Assembly: GCA_022702545.1 (NCBI GenBank)
Contig: JAHRBC010000001.1
Coordinates: 2,108,001-2,172,000, forward strand
Length of the DNA: 64,000 nt
DNA from: Phycomyces nitens
Taxonomy: Eukaryota > Mucoromycota > Mucoromycetes > Mucorales > Phycomycetaceae
Reading direction: 5' to 3'
Of this stretch, positions 35,048 to 45,526 are shown in pieces; the first letter of the stretch is position 1, and each line of letters starts with the position of its first letter. The position numbers and the translations under genes are program-made. The notes under the pieces are model-generated. The model was not told where the DNA came from. It made no database searches and was given only the letters and a program-made list of their open reading frames with translations.

Positions 35048-36815
35048 TCAGCAGTTCCATTCAGCAGTAGCCAACATATTGAAAATGCCAGGGTACGTGG
35101 TAGTGTGGTTGTCATGGCCCCAGATAGTGTCCATATGTTCGTAGCCCTCTATCCGTTCCACATGCACTAGATCGAGCATAGGAAACAGAGTTGGTCTTGA
35201 TTGCTTGTCCTGTGCCTCGAGTGTACGGACCAGCTTTTCACCATCGACAAGATAATCAGCCGTGCCATAGAATATGGCCAGACGAATCTTTTTTGTCAGA
35301 CCAGGCAAGAGTTGGGGGGGACTGTCGGGAACGTGCAACAGGAGACCACGTTTTCCCCACCCATGCATCCAGTCTAGGATGAGCTTGGAACTGACAGGGC
35401 GAGGGGTGAATTGAAAATACTTTGGTTTGCGACGAGTGAGCCAGTGGCTGTCCCACCAGGCAAATAGGTAGGAGAACATGCTATAGGCCAGGAAGCAAAA
35501 AAGGCTCGGGTTACAGAGCTTCTGGGAGAGGTTCATGATGGGGAGAAAGCATGCATTGCCTACAAGGTCATTGTGTAAGTATCAGTTGATGATATATGGA
35601 TCTGTGATTACCAAACAGTGTCCTAAATGCCTGGTCCTCTAGATCCACCAGGTATTTGAGCGGATATGATCTATAAAATGGGAGGGGGTTAAGAGCCGTA
35701 TAAATCAAATATCATCTATATATATATAAATATACCTGACCAGGTCGCCCGAGTAGACAGCTGGGGCCAAGGCAATAAAGCAGCTAAGGCAATCAGCCAT
35801 TTCTGGTTGCAATGAAAGTGCAATAAATGCTTGAGCATTACCCTGAGAATGTCCAATATAACCAACCTAACAAATCTGTAAATATCTTGGAATCTCTGCC
35901 CATTTTGTTGTTACCTTTGGCTGTCCAGTGCTCTCGAGAACATGGTTCACCATGGCAACACAATCATAGACCCCGAGTTCCTTGAGTCCCCAGTTCCAGT
36001 ACTCTGGATCCTTGTAGGATAATGAAATATGATCTAGTCCACCTGTAGATCGATTGTTGCCTAGCCAGACATCATATCCCTGATCAACCAGAGCAAATGC
36101 CAACGATTTCTCTTCATTGAGTACAAATGCGCCCGAGCATTGAAACAGGCCGTGTACAATCAACACTGGTGGTTTGTCTGGAAAACATGGTTAAAAAATA
36201 AATAAAAAGGGGGAAATAGATCGGCCATCAAGAGCATGCTGTGCAGAACCCCCCCTCCTCCTTGTGCTTTGGCTTTCTCGATTTACCTGTTGGATTGACT
36301 CCTTTTTTAGTGATGCGATACATGGACAGAATATAGCCATCTTTTGTAACGACCTTGTGTGCCGTGCAATCGTATCCCCATCGCGAAGAATAATAAGCCT
36401 CATCAGATGTAATATCTTCTTTGGGTTCATCCTGGGGCTCATTTCTGGTAGATTCGATAAAGTATTGTCTATGGATCGTCTTGTAGAGCGATATGATCAA
36501 GAGCACCAAGAGAACGGGACAGGAAATAACGAGCGACAGAGCAGTCCGGGACATTATCTCGATTCTCTCTATAGGCGACCTCTTTATACGCCTTAAAGGT
36601 CTTTTTGGTTTGTTTGATCCAGTCCATGTGGTATGGCAAGTGGTGTCGTTGGGTTGACATGAAAAATTGTTTCGCAGACGAGGCGATGATGTAAAGGTTG
36701 GATCAATAGGCCTGGCCGCACTCTCCATCTGTGCTGGTGTGGGCTGGTCGACGGTTATTAGATGGTCTGTGGAGGAAGCAGCCCCAAGAGAGGTAAACAG
36801 TGGATCGGGAGGCAT
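35048..36815 (-). CDS. Membrane-anchored acid/steryl-ester lipase (alpha/beta hydrolase)
   Basis: Five exons: 36815-36287, 36177-35915, 35866-35736, 35670-35612, 35559-35048, giving 497 aa. It is similar to yeast Tgl1/Yeh1/Yeh2 and animal lysosomal acid lipase, which hydrolyse steryl esters and acylglycerols. A 90-residue Ser/Pro-rich N terminus is followed by one membrane segment (ALSLVISCPVLLVLLIISLY). Then comes the AB-hydrolase-associated lipase region (GYDCTAHKVVTKDGYILSMY), the oxyanion segment VLIVHGLFQCSGAF, GYDVWLGNNRSTG, the nucleophile elbow GYIGHSQGNAQAF, the acid region RLAIFYGTADYLVDGEKL, and a likely catalytic His in EGYEHMDTIWG. All three members of the triad are visible. Lipid-droplet or ER/plasma-membrane location is inferred from the family. 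Confidence 0.9.
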
Positions 36816-37265
36816 GCTTAAAAAATTAGTCTTGAAAGGTATTAGGTGTAGAAAGTAAGAAGAGGGAGAAAGAGCTAGAAATGGGTTCGATGGGCTTTGA
36901 TGGTACTATAGATGATGAGTATCGGACTTCCAAGAGCATTTCTTGGGTAGGTTGGATTTATCGGATATGCACCCAATACAACTCAGGTTACATACTTCTT
37001 TAGATACAAGAAGCAGTCAATTGGCATGCCTTGATCATCATCTCGAGACCAAAGCCTTATATGCTGCTATATAGCCAATAGACCCTTTTTGGTATTCCAA
37101 AAAAAAAAGAAGAAGCCCAATAAAAACAAGACGTCAAGAGTCAATTCTAAATAAATATTTATATATGTGTATATATGCTTGTAAAAACTCAATTGGTAAG
37201 ATTGCTTTTTTTTATTTTTATTTTTACTTTAATTCTTAAAGCAATCGCTTCAACCAATCACATCC
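36816..37265. other. Intergenic DNA
   Basis: Promoter side of the lipase gene and the 3' side of a possible small minus-strand frame. AT-rich; no other signal. Confidence 0.4.
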
Positions 37266-37475
37266 TCAGCGCACCGACCCAACACTATTGATGATCGTAC
37301 GTATATAGATCCTCTTTAATGACATCACAAGAACAAAGAAGCCTGAAATTAAACCAGTATACAAAAACCAGCTCCAAATCCATTGCTTGCTGATTTTACA
37401 ACTCAGTACACTACTTGTAATGGCGTCACAAAATACATTGCCATCTTGCCAAAAAACAAGTCCAAAAGCATCCAT
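37266..37475 (-). CDS. Possible small membrane protein (69 aa)
   Basis: A single-exon frame from ATG 37475 to a stop at 37266. It has one convincing hydrophobic segment (WSWFLYTGLISGFFVLVMSL) followed by a basic stop-transfer-like tail (KRIYIR). Its ATG lies only 2 bp from the divergent ATG of the EEP-fold gene, so one of the two leaders would be transcribed through the other. I do not recognise it. It may be a chance frame in the EEP promoter; the membrane segment and its polar flanks are the only support. Confidence 0.3.
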   Translation of the reverse strand: MDAFGLVFWQDGNVFCDAITSSVLSCKISKQWIWSWFLYTGLISGFFVLVMSLKRIYIRTIINSVGSVR

Positions 37476-37477
37476 AA

Positions 37478-38910
37478 ATGAGCCAACCTGACCCTGCCAG
37501 TACTCCACCTGGCCATATTCTCGAATACGATCATCGCCCTACCCAGACGCCTTTAGCACCGAGCTCTCTAAAGGTAGTCCAATGGAACATTGAACGCAAC
37601 TATGGTAAGGCAGATGATTGCGAGTTGAAGGCCCTTGTTCTTAAATCAAATAGAATCCGAGACAATTTTGAGCATTCTCAAGAGTATTGATGCAGATGTG
37701 GTCATTCTTCAGGAGATTGACATTGGCTGCATACGCTCTGGCCGTAAAAACCACATGAAAGATCTCTGCTTGGGTCTCGAGATGAAAGGAGGCTTTGTGT
37801 CCGAGTTTCATGAACTAGATGACCCTTGCAGAACCCCACGCGATGCAGCAAGTTCTTCAAGACACATTGGTCAATGTGTTTAGATTCGAGCCCATTGACA
37901 AACTATTGCTTTAGGGTGGAGGGGTCCATGGGAATGCTATTCTATCAAAGTACGATGTTGAATTCAAAGTGTTGGACCATCAACACCAGCCCTTCAATTG
38001 GGACAGAGACGGAGGGACTCTAAAGGAACCCCGGGTGGGAAGGTGTGTAGAAAGTAAACCGACGTTATTTAACTGTGCTCTAGACGATATACCCTGATTG
38101 GCACCATCCAGCCTCCTTCTCAACCTGCCGTGCTGTGCTACAGTGTCCACCTAGAGGTAAATAAATCGAATGTTGACGATAGTGTGCTAATCAATATATA
38201 TATAAAAGGTGTTTACGGGAATCATTGGGCGGATTACTAGTTTTTCAGAGGTCCTTGAGCATGCCTCCAAGCAAGATATTCCTAACCAGCTAATCTTTGG
38301 CGATCTTAATACCATGGGACATTCGATTGCTCGGCTCTCGCCCGTGTATTGTCGTGATCGATACCGATGGGCAAGTCTTGGCAAGACAGAGAGTGGATGG
38401 TGGGACGATCGGCTGTTTGGATTCCACATTACACAAGGGGATATCAACACTCGCCTGGCCAGGAGCTGCCTATTTGTGCTTGTGCCTACTTGGCTAATTG
38501 ACCTTGGATACAGACATTACCCTCGTCTGATGGACTGGATGTCCAAAGCGGTTGGGAGTGGGTTTGATGAGGCTACATTAAGAGCAGCTCGAAACCCTGG
38601 ATTCTATGATCCTTGGGATCCGGAAGAAGTTACGCTGGAAAACCCTGGATATGGAGGGCTTTTTAAGGCCAAGCTGGACTGGACGCTTGTGCGGGGAATG
38701 AGGGTCTTGAGAAAGGGCCGCGGCAATTTGGATTATAAAGCGAGCGATCATGCTTATCTGTGGATAGAAGTGGCACCCGAACAAGAGGATGATCGGGCGA
38801 TTTGGCAGTCACGTCGAGCTACCTACAGTCACACAAGTTCTTTCAACTGGCCTGTTGTAGTCGCATTTTTAGGGGCTTCGTATGTGATCAGCCAAATGAA
38901 TGTATTTTAA
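37478..38910 (+). CDS. Endonuclease/exonuclease/phosphatase-fold protein with C-terminal membrane segment
   Basis: Five exons: 37478-37604, 37654-37847, 37915-38042, 38084-38156, 38209-38910, giving 407 aa. The EEP (DNase I/sphingomyelinase) fold is shown by KVVQWNIERNY (Asn), DVVILQEIDIG (metal-binding Glu), GGGVHGNAILSKYD, IFGDLNTMGH (Asp and Asn) and KASDHAYLWIEV (catalytic His after Asp). A C-terminal hydrophobic stretch (WPVVVAFLGASYVI) may anchor it. Substrate (phospholipid, nucleic acid or inositol phosphate) cannot be told. Intron 2 (37848-37914) uses a GC donor (GCA|GCAAGT), the only splice I find that joins TPRDA in frame to GGGVHGNAIL. Confidence 0.83.
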
Positions 38911-39715
38911 ATTGATTTTTGTTGGAGTTCGGTCTGATAATAAAGCCGGATTAGCCGCCAATATTAAACCAATTGCACAGCGTGTTTTTAAAAAATATAT
39001 ACATATTTATATAAATGTGTGTGTGTGTGTGTCTTTGTAGAGACCAATTCCATACCAATGATTTAAGCGTATAGATTGTTTTGGCTAAATCTTGTTCAAT
39101 GCAATTTATTAAATCGGATGGCTCTCTTGGTCGGTGTTAATGAGCTGCCCTGATTGGTTTTCCAGGCCATAAAAAAAAACCCCACCTCTTGTGGGCGACG
39201 ATGCCGATACGGCTGCTGAAAAATATTTTTTTTTCTTTATTAAAATAATGTATATATAATTATTGTTTTGGCTCCGAACAAGAGTCGTAATGACTCGGAC
39301 TTTTGTTTGCAAGTATTTTCATCGTTTATACCATATTTCTGTCTTGAAATACAAAGGGTATATCAGCAATTTTTGACAAGAGGAATAATAAAAGCGAGTC
39401 AGTACAAAATAACCTTCTTTCTAATCTTTCCTTCTTCGTCAAATGAAATCTTTTGCTTAATCTTATCCTTATCTTTTCTTTTTCCCTTTTTTTTTTCTCG
39501 GTGTGCAAATTATCTTTTTACAAGCCTCAATTCATCGGCCCTTTTAAATATATATATATAATTATAATTACTTTATATATATATATATACAATGTGTAGG
39601 ATGTATGGTGTTTATCTTATCACCGGAGCCGAACATTTTTTTACAGACATAAATACTAGCCCTTGAAAACCAAAAACCATCTCTACTATTTTTCCTATTT
39701 TTATACATATTCCTG
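38911..39715. other. Intergenic DNA with GT and TA microsatellites
   Basis: A (GT)n run at about 39015-39031 and TA runs near 39545-39590. Pyrimidine-rich stretches at 39415-39500 are in the expected promoter/leader of the transporter gene. No gene is seen. Confidence 0.45.
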
Positions 39716-41447
39716 ATGCCTAGCACAGCAAAATCCCAGGATGTGGGATTTACGTCCTATATGATTATGTGTGCATGTGTTGCAGCAATATCTGGATTTA
39801 CAGTTGGATGGCACATCAGTAGGTGCAACAAAATAGGCTTTTGACTGTTTATATACTAATAAATAAATAAATAAATAATAAAAAAAAGGTGTACCAAATA
39901 TGCCCCAGGCTGTCATCACCAAGTGCACCGACGGAATGATCAGTGCAACCAGCCTGCCAGCCTGTCTTCCAATGAGTGATTTTACCTGGTAAAAATATAC
40001 ACCTAATTAATTGCCTGTCATCTTATTTTGAAACTAATATGTCTCTAGGGGTTATACTATCGGTGCCTTTCCAATTGGCGGCTTCTTTGGAAGTATTGCC
40101 AGTATGTATCTCAACAACCAATTCGGCAGACGCACAAACATGTTAATTGCCTGTGGCTGGATGATTGCCGGCGGTATCCTGTCTTCTTGTGCAATCAACA
40201 TTGTCATGGTAAAAACTCAAGCGTTTGTGTGTCCAATACCCTTACCCTTCCCTAGTATTCATTTGGTCGAGCATTTGTCGGTGTTGCATCTGGCATGTCA
40301 GGCTCATCGGTTGCAATTTACGTCTCGGAAATCTCGACGACCAAAAGTCGAGGTGCTCTTGGCAGTCTATTCGAACTCTTCCTCAACACCGGAATTCTGA
40401 TCACCCAGATCTGTGGCATGTACATGAGCACAGTCAACGTCTGGAGACTTTTGTGGGCCATCCCAACCTTCCTTGCCGCAATTCAAGTATTCTTGCTCGT
40501 CTTTTTTGTCGTCGAATCGCCCCGTTATCTCTGCTCGATCAAGAAAAACGACGAGGCATGTGTAGCACTCCAACGACTTCGTTCCAATACAGACATTGAA
40601 GAAGAATTCGCAGAAATGCTAGCTGCACGCCAACGCGAAGAAAACGGACACCCAAGCATGAACATCTGGGACATCATTACCGTCAAAGACAGAAAGATTT
40701 CATGGAATACGGTTATTGTCATGGTACTCCAGGCCTACAACCAAGTCGGCGGCATTGGCCCAATTTCAGTATACTCTGTCGGCTTCTTGACCAGAATCTT
40801 CAATGGCGACTCTTCGCTAGCCACCGATATTTCACTTGCTGCTGCTGCTGGCAATATTGTTGCCGTGTTTATTGCAATTGCATTCATGAACCGTATCGGT
40901 CGCAAAGGATTTATGCTGATATCTACAGCCGGAACCTGCATTGCATCCATCATGATGGTAGTTGGATCTTCAGGAGATACCACCAAGCTCGGCCCTCTTG
41001 TCATCACAGCAGGTAAGAATCGCTTGATTTGTCACCTAGAATTTACTAACATCTGTTGCAGTCTTGCTCTTTACATTCACATACTCTATGGGCTGTGGTG
41101 TTATTCCCTGGATGATTGCACCCGAACTGCTGCCCCTCCATGCTCTTTCAGCAGGTTCTGCTCTCGGAAATGGTGCAAACTGGCTTTGCAACTTTGTCAT
41201 CAACACTGTCTGGCCCTACATGGACGCAAATCTAAAGCAGTACAGTTTCACAGTGTTTGTCGCCCTCAATTTTGTGGCATTTGTGTTCCTCTTGATATTT
41301 ATGCCAGAAACCACCGGTCGTGACATTGACTTTAATGAAGACAGCATCAACACCATTGGAGACACCGAATGCACGGTTGATGGTTATGACGGCACGACCG
41401 ACGAGATTTCTGGAGTCAAGGCCGAGCACATTAATCACAAACAGTAA
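39716..41447 (+). CDS. MFS sugar porter (hexose-transporter-like)
   Basis: Five exons: 39716-39818, 39889-39988, 40049-40208, 40256-41012, 41062-41447, giving 501 aa, the usual length. It is a plasma-membrane transporter of the major facilitator superfamily, sugar porter family. Seen: first membrane helix with GFTVGWHISVPNMPQAV; WGYTIGAFPIGGFFGS followed by NNQFGRRTN (loop 2-3 G-R-R motif); FGRAFVGVASGMSGS with YVSEISTTKSRGALGS (PETxxxRG-like loop 4-5); VESPRYL before the central loop; QVGGIGPISVYSV (helix 7, in place of QQLSGIN); NRIGRKGFMLIS (loop 8-9); CGVIPWMIAPELLP and MPETTGRDIDF at the end of helix 12. The exact sugar is unknown. QVGGIG instead of the common QQ-x-x-G-x-N suggests a divergent subfamily. 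Confidence 0.9.
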
Positions 41448-42272
41448 ATCGATGTATAATACACATTAAAAAAAAACAGAAGAAGAAGTTTAATTGTAGT
41501 TCACTTTCTAAATACCTTTTCCATTTTCCATTTTATTCTTGTATACAAATGTACCATTGATTTTTTTATCTATTCCTTTTGTTCTTTTTGTCTATAAGTC
41601 TCTCTCTATCTATCTCTCTATTTTCTTCTTCTTCTTATTCATTTCACCTTCACCTTCACCTTCACTTTCATTTTTAAAATAACAAATACATTCAACATAT
41701 TTCCATCACAGACTCTTCCATGTTTTGGGTCATAAATTGCAAGGGTGGGCTGATTTTACAAGTGTGAAAGAGGTACAAGACAAGATAATTCTGTCAAAAT
41801 TCCAAGGGTAAATCGGGTGAGGTTGATTAGGTTTGACAGAAAAGGCATTTTTTTTAAGAAAAATAAAGGCTTGGTTCTGACTTTTAAGCCTTATGCTTAA
41901 TTGCCTAAACACACACCCACACACACCACCCCAAATTGCCCAAGTGCGAAGTTGTGGCCAAGATATCACATAGAGTACTTTTATATTTGTTAGTTGTATA
42001 TAGAGCAGTTTGACTTGACTTGTGTTGACTTGTGTTGACTTGGCTTAGGTTGGCTTGGGTTGGCTTGGGTTTATGTGCTTGTAGACCTCAAACGGCCTTT
42101 ATGACGCAATAGTGACACTGGTGTGGGATCACATAAATTGGTGTGAAAAAAAAAAGAGAGAAAAAAAAGATGCATGACGCATATAGAATAATTTGCATAA
42201 AAGAAAATAAAGGCCATAAAAAAAAACCAGCAGAAAAACCTTTTTCTTTTGAAAACAATAATTATCATCAAC
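41448..42272. other. Intergenic DNA with simple repeats
   Basis: A pyrimidine-rich stretch with (TTCACC)n at about 41643-41667, and the decamer array described separately at 42009-42072. It should hold the promoter of the disordered-protein gene. Confidence 0.5.
42009..42072 (+). repeat. Decamer tandem repeat (TTGACTTGTG / TTGGCTTGGG)
   Basis: About six tandem 10-bp units, drifting from TTGACTTGTG to TTGGCTTGGG, 200 bp upstream of the ATG at 42273. Confidence 0.75.
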
Positions 42273-43098
42273 ATGTCTGAACACCAAAACCGCTTTGATG
42301 CCCTTGATGCCAACCAAAAGGTAGAAGTCGATAAGCTCGGAAACTTTAAGCCAGTTGAAGAGGACGTCCCGGAACCAAAGACAAGACACGAAAAGAAAGC
42401 AGCCCAGCCAAGAACTGCAGGTAATTTTGTAATAATAATATTAATATTATTATTATTATTATTAAATCATTGCACACTCTCTAATCTAATCTTTATTATA
42501 TTATAGTGTCTCCTCCTGACATTCGCCGTGGACGCGACCGTGGTGCAGAGGTTCCTTCTACACACCAACCTGTCGATGTAGAGGTCCATGCTGAACATAG
42601 CCACAAGAACGTACATCATGAAAAGGTCCATCATGAATTTGGTTTCCATACTCACGGACGGACCACAGAGAGTGCAGGAAGCCTTGGTTATGGGTAAGTC
42701 TTTTTTTTTAATAGTCACCTTGAGTGTCTCTAATCGCACATCTTATAGCACCACTGAGAAAAAGATCAAGCAAGGTTGGGGAGATTTGGTTGGCTCTGAA
42801 TTGAATGTGTAAGTAGAAATTGCCCAGTGAATAATAATCGTACTAAATGAATATAAAATATATAATATCATGGCAATTCAGGCCTATTGAACCCCAAGAC
42901 CCAAATGATCCTGCTAGTGCAGGTGCTCCCCTGCCAAAGGATGACACACCTGATGATGGCAAGGCAGAGACCCTGGATGAGTACCTTGCCAGCCAGCATG
43001 CCCTGCCCGAAAAGTACCGCAAGCCTGAGCCTCGTCCCCCAATCGAAGACCCCTCTGACCCACTGGTCAAGAATGCTGTTCCCTTGAAGAGAGACTAA
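42273..43098 (+). CDS. Hydrophilic, probably disordered protein (203 aa), unknown function
   Basis: Four exons: 42273-42420, 42507-42693, 42749-42808, 42882-43098. I do not recognise the family. The protein is strongly charged, with no membrane segment or Cys. A central His-rich part (VEVHAEHSHKNVHHEKVHHE, FGFHTHGRTTES) could bind metal or be pH-responsive; a short ordered-looking block follows (KKIKQGWGDLVGSELNV), and the C-terminal third is Pro/Asp/Glu-rich (PQDPNDPASAGAPLP). Composition recalls stress-linked hydrophilin-like proteins, which is inference only. All junctions keep frame and have clean GT-AG sites. Confidence 0.7.
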
Positions 43099-43554
43099 CT
43101 AATATTTTTGGATATTTTTTATATACATACTATATAAATAAACATATACAAAATTGTAAATAAATAAATATATAAAAATATAAAAAAAAAATGGTATTTC
43201 TGGTCTGGAACACCAAGATTTTAAGAAACATTTTTTGTTTCTTTCTTGTACAAAGGTTGTACAAATACAATAAAGTCAATTTTGCCAATTAGCTTAATTT
43301 GTCAAACACACGATTGGGCAACTAATTAACGTTGACTTGTAATCCGCCCACCGGCTCATTCATTCAATTCATTCATTCATTTATTGTTATTATTATTATT
43401 GTTATTATTATTATTGTTATTATTACATATATTTATATATGTACACATATATATATACATTCAATTAATTCCAATATCCCAAGTCTTGATTCTTTCTCTC
43501 TTCTTTACATACTTAGTTAATTTAATATAATAATATATAATATATACACAAAAA
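43099..43554. other. Intergenic DNA
   Basis: (ATT)n/(ATTC)n simple repeats at about 43363-43425 and TA runs; promoter of the phosphatase gene. No gene is seen. Confidence 0.5.
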
Positions 43555-44508
43555 ATGCAGCCAACCCTCACAACCAGCACACCCCTCTCCCTCGCATCAA
43601 CAAAGAGACCCCTCTCTCTAGCCCTCCCGCCCTCCTCCAGTGCTGCTCCCTCTGGCCTGGCTGGCCGGCGGAGAAACAACAAAAACCTCTCGCTCTGTCT
43701 AAGCAGCAGCTCCTCTGCCCAGATGTTTGCCGACCTGGCCTCTCCAACATTTGCCAGGCCAGAGAACCAGTCCACAAACCCATACCACAACGGCCCTGCC
43801 TGTATCATGCCCTTTCTCTACCTCGGAGCAGAGTCAAACGCAGCAGATCTTGATCAGCTCCGCAAATACCATATCCAGTGCCTCTTAAATCTAGCAGCAG
43901 AGGTCCACAACCCCCACGAACACCTCTTCCAACCACTCGAACACATTCTCCATCGTCCCTCTTTACCATCGCCCTCTCACCAAGATCCCTCTCTGATGGG
44001 ATACAAAAAGCTACCCTGGCAGCATCATCAGGCCAATCTTGCCACCGAACTCGAAATAGCCCTGGAGGCCATTGATCGGGCTCGTGAAACAGGACAATCG
44101 ATCCTTGTCCATTGTCAATGCGGCGTGGCCAGGTCAGCGACGGTGATTGTAGCCTATGTCATCAAGACCCTTCGCCTGCCTCTCCAGGAAGCATACGACT
44201 ATGTAAAGGCACGCGCACCGGCCATCAGTCCCAATCTCGGTTTACTCTATCAATTGCGCGAATTCGAACAAAAGACACTCCGTCCTCAGAACCAAACATA
44301 TTCCGTCCCACCTACACCCACACTCGCAATCTTCTCATCTCCAAAGTCACCCTCCCGGCTCTCTAGTCTCTCCTTCGCCTGGAAGCGAAAGGTCACCAAG
44401 CCAACCCCAGAACCAAAGAAATCAGTCTGCCCTGACCAATCGGTCGAGAGTTGGTGGCGCCTCAAACAATCACCCAAAACAGAACCGGATGTTTCGACTT
44501 GCTGTTAA
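43555..44508 (+). CDS. Dual-specificity MAPK phosphatase, Msg5/Sdp1-like
   Basis: A single exon of 317 aa. It probably dephosphorylates a MAP kinase on both Thr and Tyr. After a Ser/Pro-rich N terminus (1-80) comes the DSP domain: IMPFLYLGAESNAADLDQLR, IQCLLNLAAEV, YKKLPWQHHQANLATEL, the P-loop HCQCGVARSATVI (catalytic Cys187, Arg193), then AYVIKTLRLPLQEAYDYVKA and ISPNLGLLYQLREFE. The HCQCG loop and the W-x-H segment in place of the usual general-acid Asp resemble yeast Msg5/Sdp1 (recalled), where the extra Cys two residues after the catalytic one has a redox role. The C-terminal 60 residues are Ser/Pro/Lys-rich. The lack of introns stands out among neighbours. Confidence 0.9.
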   Translation: MQPTLTTSTPLSLASTKRPLSLALPPSSSAAPSGLAGRRRNNKNLSLCLSSSSSAQMFADLASPTFARPENQSTNPYHNGPACIMPFLYLGAESNAADLDQLRKYHIQCLLNLAAEVHNPHEHLFQPLEHILHRPSLPSPSHQDPSLMGYKKLPWQHHQANLATELEIALEAIDRARETGQSILVHCQCGVARSATVIVAYVIKTLRLPLQEAYDYVKARAPAISPNLGLLYQLREFEQKTLRPQNQTYSVPPTPTLAIFSSPKSPSRLSSLSFAWKRKVTKPTPEPKKSVCPDQSVESWWRLKQSPKTEPDVSTCC

Positions 44509-45443
44509 ACAAACAAAAAACAAAAAAAAAACATATATAATATATTATTATAATTAATTAATTTATATATATAAATATATACGTATATATATTCTTTAAT
44601 GAATGGATTATAGCTCTTAAATTCTTGTAAATAAAAACATATGAAATCATAAAGTGTACATAAATATATATATCTAAAACATTTCTGTGACGCAAAGAAC
44701 CAAATACAGATGCGTGTAATGTAGATAAGACACGCTTTATATGGTGTAGCCGTTGCTAATTTAACTTTATGGTAAGACAAGAAAATTAAAAATAGAATAG
44801 AATAGAATAGATTTATTATTTGTTATTATTTTATTTTTATTATTTTTATTATATAAATATCAATATCAATATCAATGGGTTTTTTTAAAAAATATTGTCC
44901 TTATCATACAGTACTACAATAGAAAAAAAGAAACCATAAATTAATTACTATTTTTTTTTCTTGTAGAGAATAAAAATGTATAGACAAATTCTTTGACGTG
45001 TTTGATAGCAATCAGGGTGTCAATTAGAATCAGTTTGGATCATTTGAAGAAATTCAACAAAAAGCAATATTTTGATGAGGACATCATATGCCACCAAACC
45101 GCCCAAAGAATCGTCTCTTGTATGGAACTTGACTTACCCTTGAAAAAAAAATGACAGCGAAAAAGAAATGATTATAATAAAAAAATACAAATTTTGTTGG
45201 AGCTTATAAAGAAGAAGCAGAAAAAAATTATTTGCCCAGTCACACACAGTCACACCGTGCATGATATGTATCCAATAAGAGCTTGATGGTTATTAAATTC
45301 AAATACCGATTAATCTGCATATTAATGAGTGGATATTTATATTTAATAAAATTTATGTGTGTGTATAAATATATAAATATATATTATTTGTATAGTTGAA
45401 TTAACAGTGGATGAGTATATTTATAATGAATAGAAAATGGTTG

Positions 45444-45477
<34 letters not shown>

Positions 45478-45526
45478 GTAAACAGACTAGGAAAGGGGTA
45501 TGATACACATGTGTATGCGTAGGTGT
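44509..45526. other. AT-rich intergenic region between convergent genes
   Basis: TA-rich, with (GAATA)n at about 44790-44812, (ATCAAT)n at 44858-44876 and a long TA microsatellite at 45446-45476. No gene is seen. Confidence 0.5.
45446..45476. repeat. (TA)n microsatellite
   Basis: About 15 uninterrupted TA units near the 3' end of the patatin-lipase gene. Confidence 0.85.
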
